From assembly GCF_004458765.1 (NCBI RefSeq), contig NZ_SPJX01000029.1:112742-176741 (forward strand): a stretch of DNA of 64,000 nucleotides. Reading direction: 5' to 3'. This document shows, piece by piece, positions 61,793 through 64,000 of the stretch. Source of the DNA: Microvirga pakistanensis (GTDB lineage: Bacteria > Pseudomonadota > Alphaproteobacteria > Rhizobiales > Beijerinckiaceae). The translations under genes and the position numbers were made by a program. The number at the start of each line of letters is the position of its first letter. Position 1 is the first letter of the stretch. The notes under the pieces are model-generated. The model saw nothing but the letters and a program-made list of their open reading frames with translations. It had not been told where the DNA came from and ran no database searches.

Positions 61793-61952
61793 CCCGGCGC
61801 AGGACCGCCATTGGCAGCGGGTTCCACGGCATTGATCGAGTGCAATTCTGGTGGTCCGAGACTATCGCTGCTATAGGCTTGTCCGTCCGATCCTGCGCTC
61901 CGCCTCTGGTGGGGCTCCTTCCTTTGGACAGCATCTTCGAGGAGCTTAAGCT

Positions 61953-63404
61953 GTGCCCCATGAGCTGCCCCGCGTCGAGACGGGTGTCGAAGGACTGGAT
62001 GCGGTGCTGCGCGGCGGCCTGGTCGCCGGCACGTCCTATATCATCCAGGGCCACCCCGGCGCCGGCAAGACGATCTTGTCCAACCAGATCGCCTTCCACC
62101 ATGCCGCATCCGGTCAGCACGTCCTTTACGTGACCCTCTTGGCTGAGTCCCACGAGCGCCTGTTCGAGAACCTCTCGACCCTGACGTTCTTCGATCCCTC
62201 CAAACTCGGCAATGGCATCAACTATGTGAGCGCCTTCACGACCTTGCGCGATGAGGGGCTCACTGCCGTCGTCAAGCTCCTGCGTCAGGAGATCGGGCGC
62301 ACGAAGTCGACCCTGCTCATCCTCGACGGCCTGCTCAACGCCCGTGAGAAGGCCGAGAGCAACCTGGACGTGAAGACCTTCATCGCCGAGTTGCAGGGTC
62401 ATGCGGCCTTTGCCGGCTGCACCGTGCTTTTTCTCACCAGCTCCCGCGTGGATGAGTCTAGCCCCGAGCACACGATGGTCGATGGCGTGATCCAGCTCGC
62501 CGACGAGGACTTCGGTGTGCGCTCGGCGCGGCGCCTTCAGGTGCGCAAGTCCCGGGGCGTGAAGGCCCTGCACGGGTATCACCAGTTCGAGATCCTCGAC
62601 CGGGGTGTGGTGGTCTACCCACGTCTGGAGGCCGTTCTCGGGCAGCCCTCGATGCCGGACAGCCCCACCACAACCCGCTCCACGTCAGGCGTGGCAGAAC
62701 TTGATGAGATGATGGGTGGCGGCCTGCAACAGGGCTCCAGCACGCTGGTAATCGGTGCTTCCGGTACAGGCAAGACCACTCTGGGGCTGCACTTCCTTGC
62801 TCAGGCCTCGCCAGAGGAGCCGACGCTTCACTTCGGGTTTTATGAGACGCCGGAGCGCCTGAAGCTCAAGGCGCGTACTCTCGGACTTGATTTTGACCCG
62901 CTGCTCGCCTCTGGAGCCTTGGAGATCCTGTGGCAGCCCTCGACGGAAAACCTGTTGGACGGGCTCGCCCACAAGCTCCTGGAGGCGGTGCATCGCCGCG
63001 GGGTCAAGCGGCTGTTCATCGATGGCTTTGGCGGGTTTGAGCGAGCTGCACTTCATCCCCCACGGCTGGTGGAGTTCTTCACTGCGCTCACCAACGAGTT
63101 GCGGGCTCGGAACGTCACGACCATTGGCACCTGGGAACTGACCGATCTGTTCAGCCGCCAGATCCTGGCTCCGATGCCTGAGATCTCCAGCGTGATCGAC
63201 AACCTGATCGCCCTGCGCTTTGTGGATCAGCAGGCTCAGCTCCGCCGTTTGATCTCCATCGTAAAGGTGCGGGACAGTGCCTTCGACCCTTCCTTCCGCG
63301 AACTGGCCATCAGCAGCCAGGGCATCAGCCTTCCACTCTCCTTCGACGAGGCGGAACGTGCGCTGGAAGGCACGCCCCGGCCGGGTGCCGGGACCCGCTC
63401 TTGA
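61953..63404 (+). CDS. KaiC-like double-domain ATPase
   Basis: A 483-residue protein with two RecA/KaiC-type ATPase domains. The first has Walker A GHPGAGKT at residues 33-40 and Walker B TLLILDG near 128. The second has Walker A GASGTGKT at 268-275 and RLFIDGFGG near 353. The KaiC catalytic EE pair is not seen in its usual form (LLAESHERL and FYETPERL), and no Ser-Thr phosphorylation site like that of the cyanobacterial clock protein is obvious. GTG 61953 has GAGGAG upstream. No KaiA or KaiB gene is in the window; a signalling role with the next receiver is likely. Confidence 0.88.
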   Translation: MPHELPRVETGVEGLDAVLRGGLVAGTSYIIQGHPGAGKTILSNQIAFHHAASGQHVLYVTLLAESHERLFENLSTLTFFDPSKLGNGINYVSAFTTLRDEGLTAVVKLLRQEIGRTKSTLLILDGLLNAREKAESNLDVKTFIAELQGHAAFAGCTVLFLTSSRVDESSPEHTMVDGVIQLADEDFGVRSARRLQVRKSRGVKALHGYHQFEILDRGVVVYPRLEAVLGQPSMPDSPTTTRSTSGVAELDEMMGGGLQQGSSTLVIGASGTGKTTLGLHFLAQASPEEPTLHFGFYETPERLKLKARTLGLDFDPLLASGALEILWQPSTENLLDGLAHKLLEAVHRRGVKRLFIDGFGGFERAALHPPRLVEFFTALTNELRARNVTTIGTWELTDLFSRQILAPMPEISSVIDNLIALRFVDQQAQLRRLISIVKVRDSAFDPSFRELAISSQGISLPLSFDEAERALEGTPRPGAGTRS

Positions 63405-63440
63405 GACGGCACGTTGTCTGAGCGGGAGCAGGACCGGGGA

Positions 63441-63812
63441 ATGACGACGATCCTAGTTGTTGATGACGAGTTTCTGATCACGGACATTCTCGTTGATGCC
63501 CTGGAGGAGGAAGGGTTTCGGGTGCTGACCGCCTCGAACGGCCGCAAAGCCCTGGAGGTGCTGGACAAGGAGGTGCCGGCGCTGGTGGTGACCGACTTCA
63601 TGATGCCGCTGATGAACGGGCTGGAGCTGGCGCAGGTGATCAAGTCCAATCCGGATTGGGCTCGGATCCCCGTCATCCTGCTGAGCGGGGCGCAGGGGGC
63701 GATTGCCCGTAGCCATCCGGAGCTGTTCGCGGCTGTCTACGACAAGCCGTTCAGGATCGAGAACGTCCTTACGGCGGTGATAGAGGCAGTTGGTGCCCAG
63801 AGAAGGTCATAA
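63441..63812 (+). CDS. Single-domain response regulator after the KaiC-like gene
   Basis: A 123-residue CheY-like receiver. It has acidic residues in LVVDDEFLI near residue 7, the phosphorylated Asp in ALVVTDFMMPLMNG near 53, and the Lys in YDKPFRIE near 103. ATG 63441 has AGGA six to seven bases upstream; a TTG nine codons earlier is possible. It begins 36 bases after the KaiC-like stop, so it is probably the output or input partner of that ATPase and the HWE kinase. Confidence 0.88.
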   Translation: MTTILVVDDEFLITDILVDALEEEGFRVLTASNGRKALEVLDKEVPALVVTDFMMPLMNGLELAQVIKSNPDWARIPVILLSGAQGAIARSHPELFAAVYDKPFRIENVLTAVIEAVGAQRRS

Positions 63813-63874
63813 AATCTCCTGTTCAGCACGTGCCGCGCCTAATCCAACACCGAGCTGAAGGCTTGGCCACTGAA

Positions 63875-63894
63875 GCAAATGTCCGCCTTGGGTC
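63875..63894. repeat. Short GCAAATGTCCG repeat, second copy
   Basis: Twenty bases (GCAAATGTCCGCCTTGGGTC) match 37586-37605 with two changes. The following CTGTTGAAAAACTCCG could be an insertion-sequence end, but the window stops too soon to tell. No gene was recognised between 63813 and 64000. Confidence 0.3.
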
Positions 63895-64000
63895 GATGCT
63901 GTTGAAAAACTCCGCCGGTCAAGCCGCTGGGTACCCGGCGTTCGCTTCTTAGCGGCCGGGGTCGAGAGGATCAGAAGCCGAGGCCCCGGGCCTCAGCCCG

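Noticed and set aside
61953..63404. True circadian clock kaiC
   Set aside because: No kaiA or kaiB nearby, altered catalytic carboxylates and no clock phosphorylation site; called KaiC-like only.
1..64000. CRISPR array, tRNA or rRNA genes, prophage
   Set aside because: No regularly spaced repeats, no tRNA cloverleaf or rRNA sequence and no phage structural genes were recognised.

Overview
The window is high-GC chromosomal DNA from an alphaproteobacterium. HWE-family histidine kinases, two promoters of the sigma-EcfG type and an EnuR/Eut/Doe/Ehu ectoine locus point to the Hyphomicrobiales, most like Microvirga, Methylobacterium or Bosea. The genus is inference. No rRNA, tRNA, CRISPR array or intact insertion sequence was seen.

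Layout. (1) 1-2372: the 3' part of a sugar ABC importer (two permeases and the ATPase), followed by a relic of a tannase/feruloyl-esterase gene. (2) 3323-17515: a nearly complete ectoine catabolism and import locus: an AsnC-type regulator (DoeX-like) divergent from the MocR-type regulator EnuR, then eutB, eutC, doeA and doeB, the importer ehuBCDA, doeC, doeD and an M20 deacylase. Ectoine is imported, opened, deacetylated to diaminobutyrate and turned into aspartate; eutA is absent. (3) 17598-23621: a polyhydroxybutyrate-depolymerase-like esterase with a ribbon-helix-helix protein, a zinc ribbon, an alpha/beta hydrolase, a GH1-like glycosidase and an aquaporin-family channel. (4) 23650-26350: a decaying patch with a frameshifted Atu4866-type gene, an SDR and a LysR gene that have both lost their 5' ends back to back, one intact quinone-oxidoreductase-like gene and a scrap of alcohol dehydrogenase. 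(5) 26735-34208: an EamA exporter, then a catabolic island with a DUF3100 membrane protein and a 170-residue membrane partner, an aldehyde dehydrogenase, a 3-hydroxyisobutyrate-dehydrogenase-like enzyme, a LysR regulator and an M20 amidohydrolase. A shared inverted-repeat motif precedes two of its units, and it contains a perfect 38-bp palindrome.

(6) 34215-50828: an accessory stretch of small metabolic genes (GNAT acetyltransferases, nitrilase, LysE exporter, arylamine N-acetyltransferase, sugar O-acetyltransferase, D-Ala-D-Ala carboxypeptidase, DedA) mixed with many broken genes: an IS3 remnant, an ABM monooxygenase with a stop codon, a frameshifted methyltransferase, a truncated MFS gene, a stop-interrupted hypothetical gene and a chemoreceptor without its signalling tip. 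It also holds a flavin-type PNPOx/GAF/winged-helix protein encoded with a second PNPOx protein, and two sigma-EcfG promoters, one before a 46-residue basic protein and one before a PRC-barrel gene.

(7) 51377-63812: a signalling island with two PAS-HWE kinases, two PAS hybrid kinases, two single-domain response regulators, a double-domain KaiC-like ATPase, an orphan ParD-like antitoxin, and an RsbQ/KAI2-like alpha/beta hydrolase whose stop codon overlaps the start of a PAS hybrid kinase. This hydrolase-kinase pair is the best candidate in the window for an undescribed ligand-sensing system. In Bacillus, RsbQ works with a PAS-domain phosphatase, and the plant relatives KAI2 and D14 are hormone receptors.
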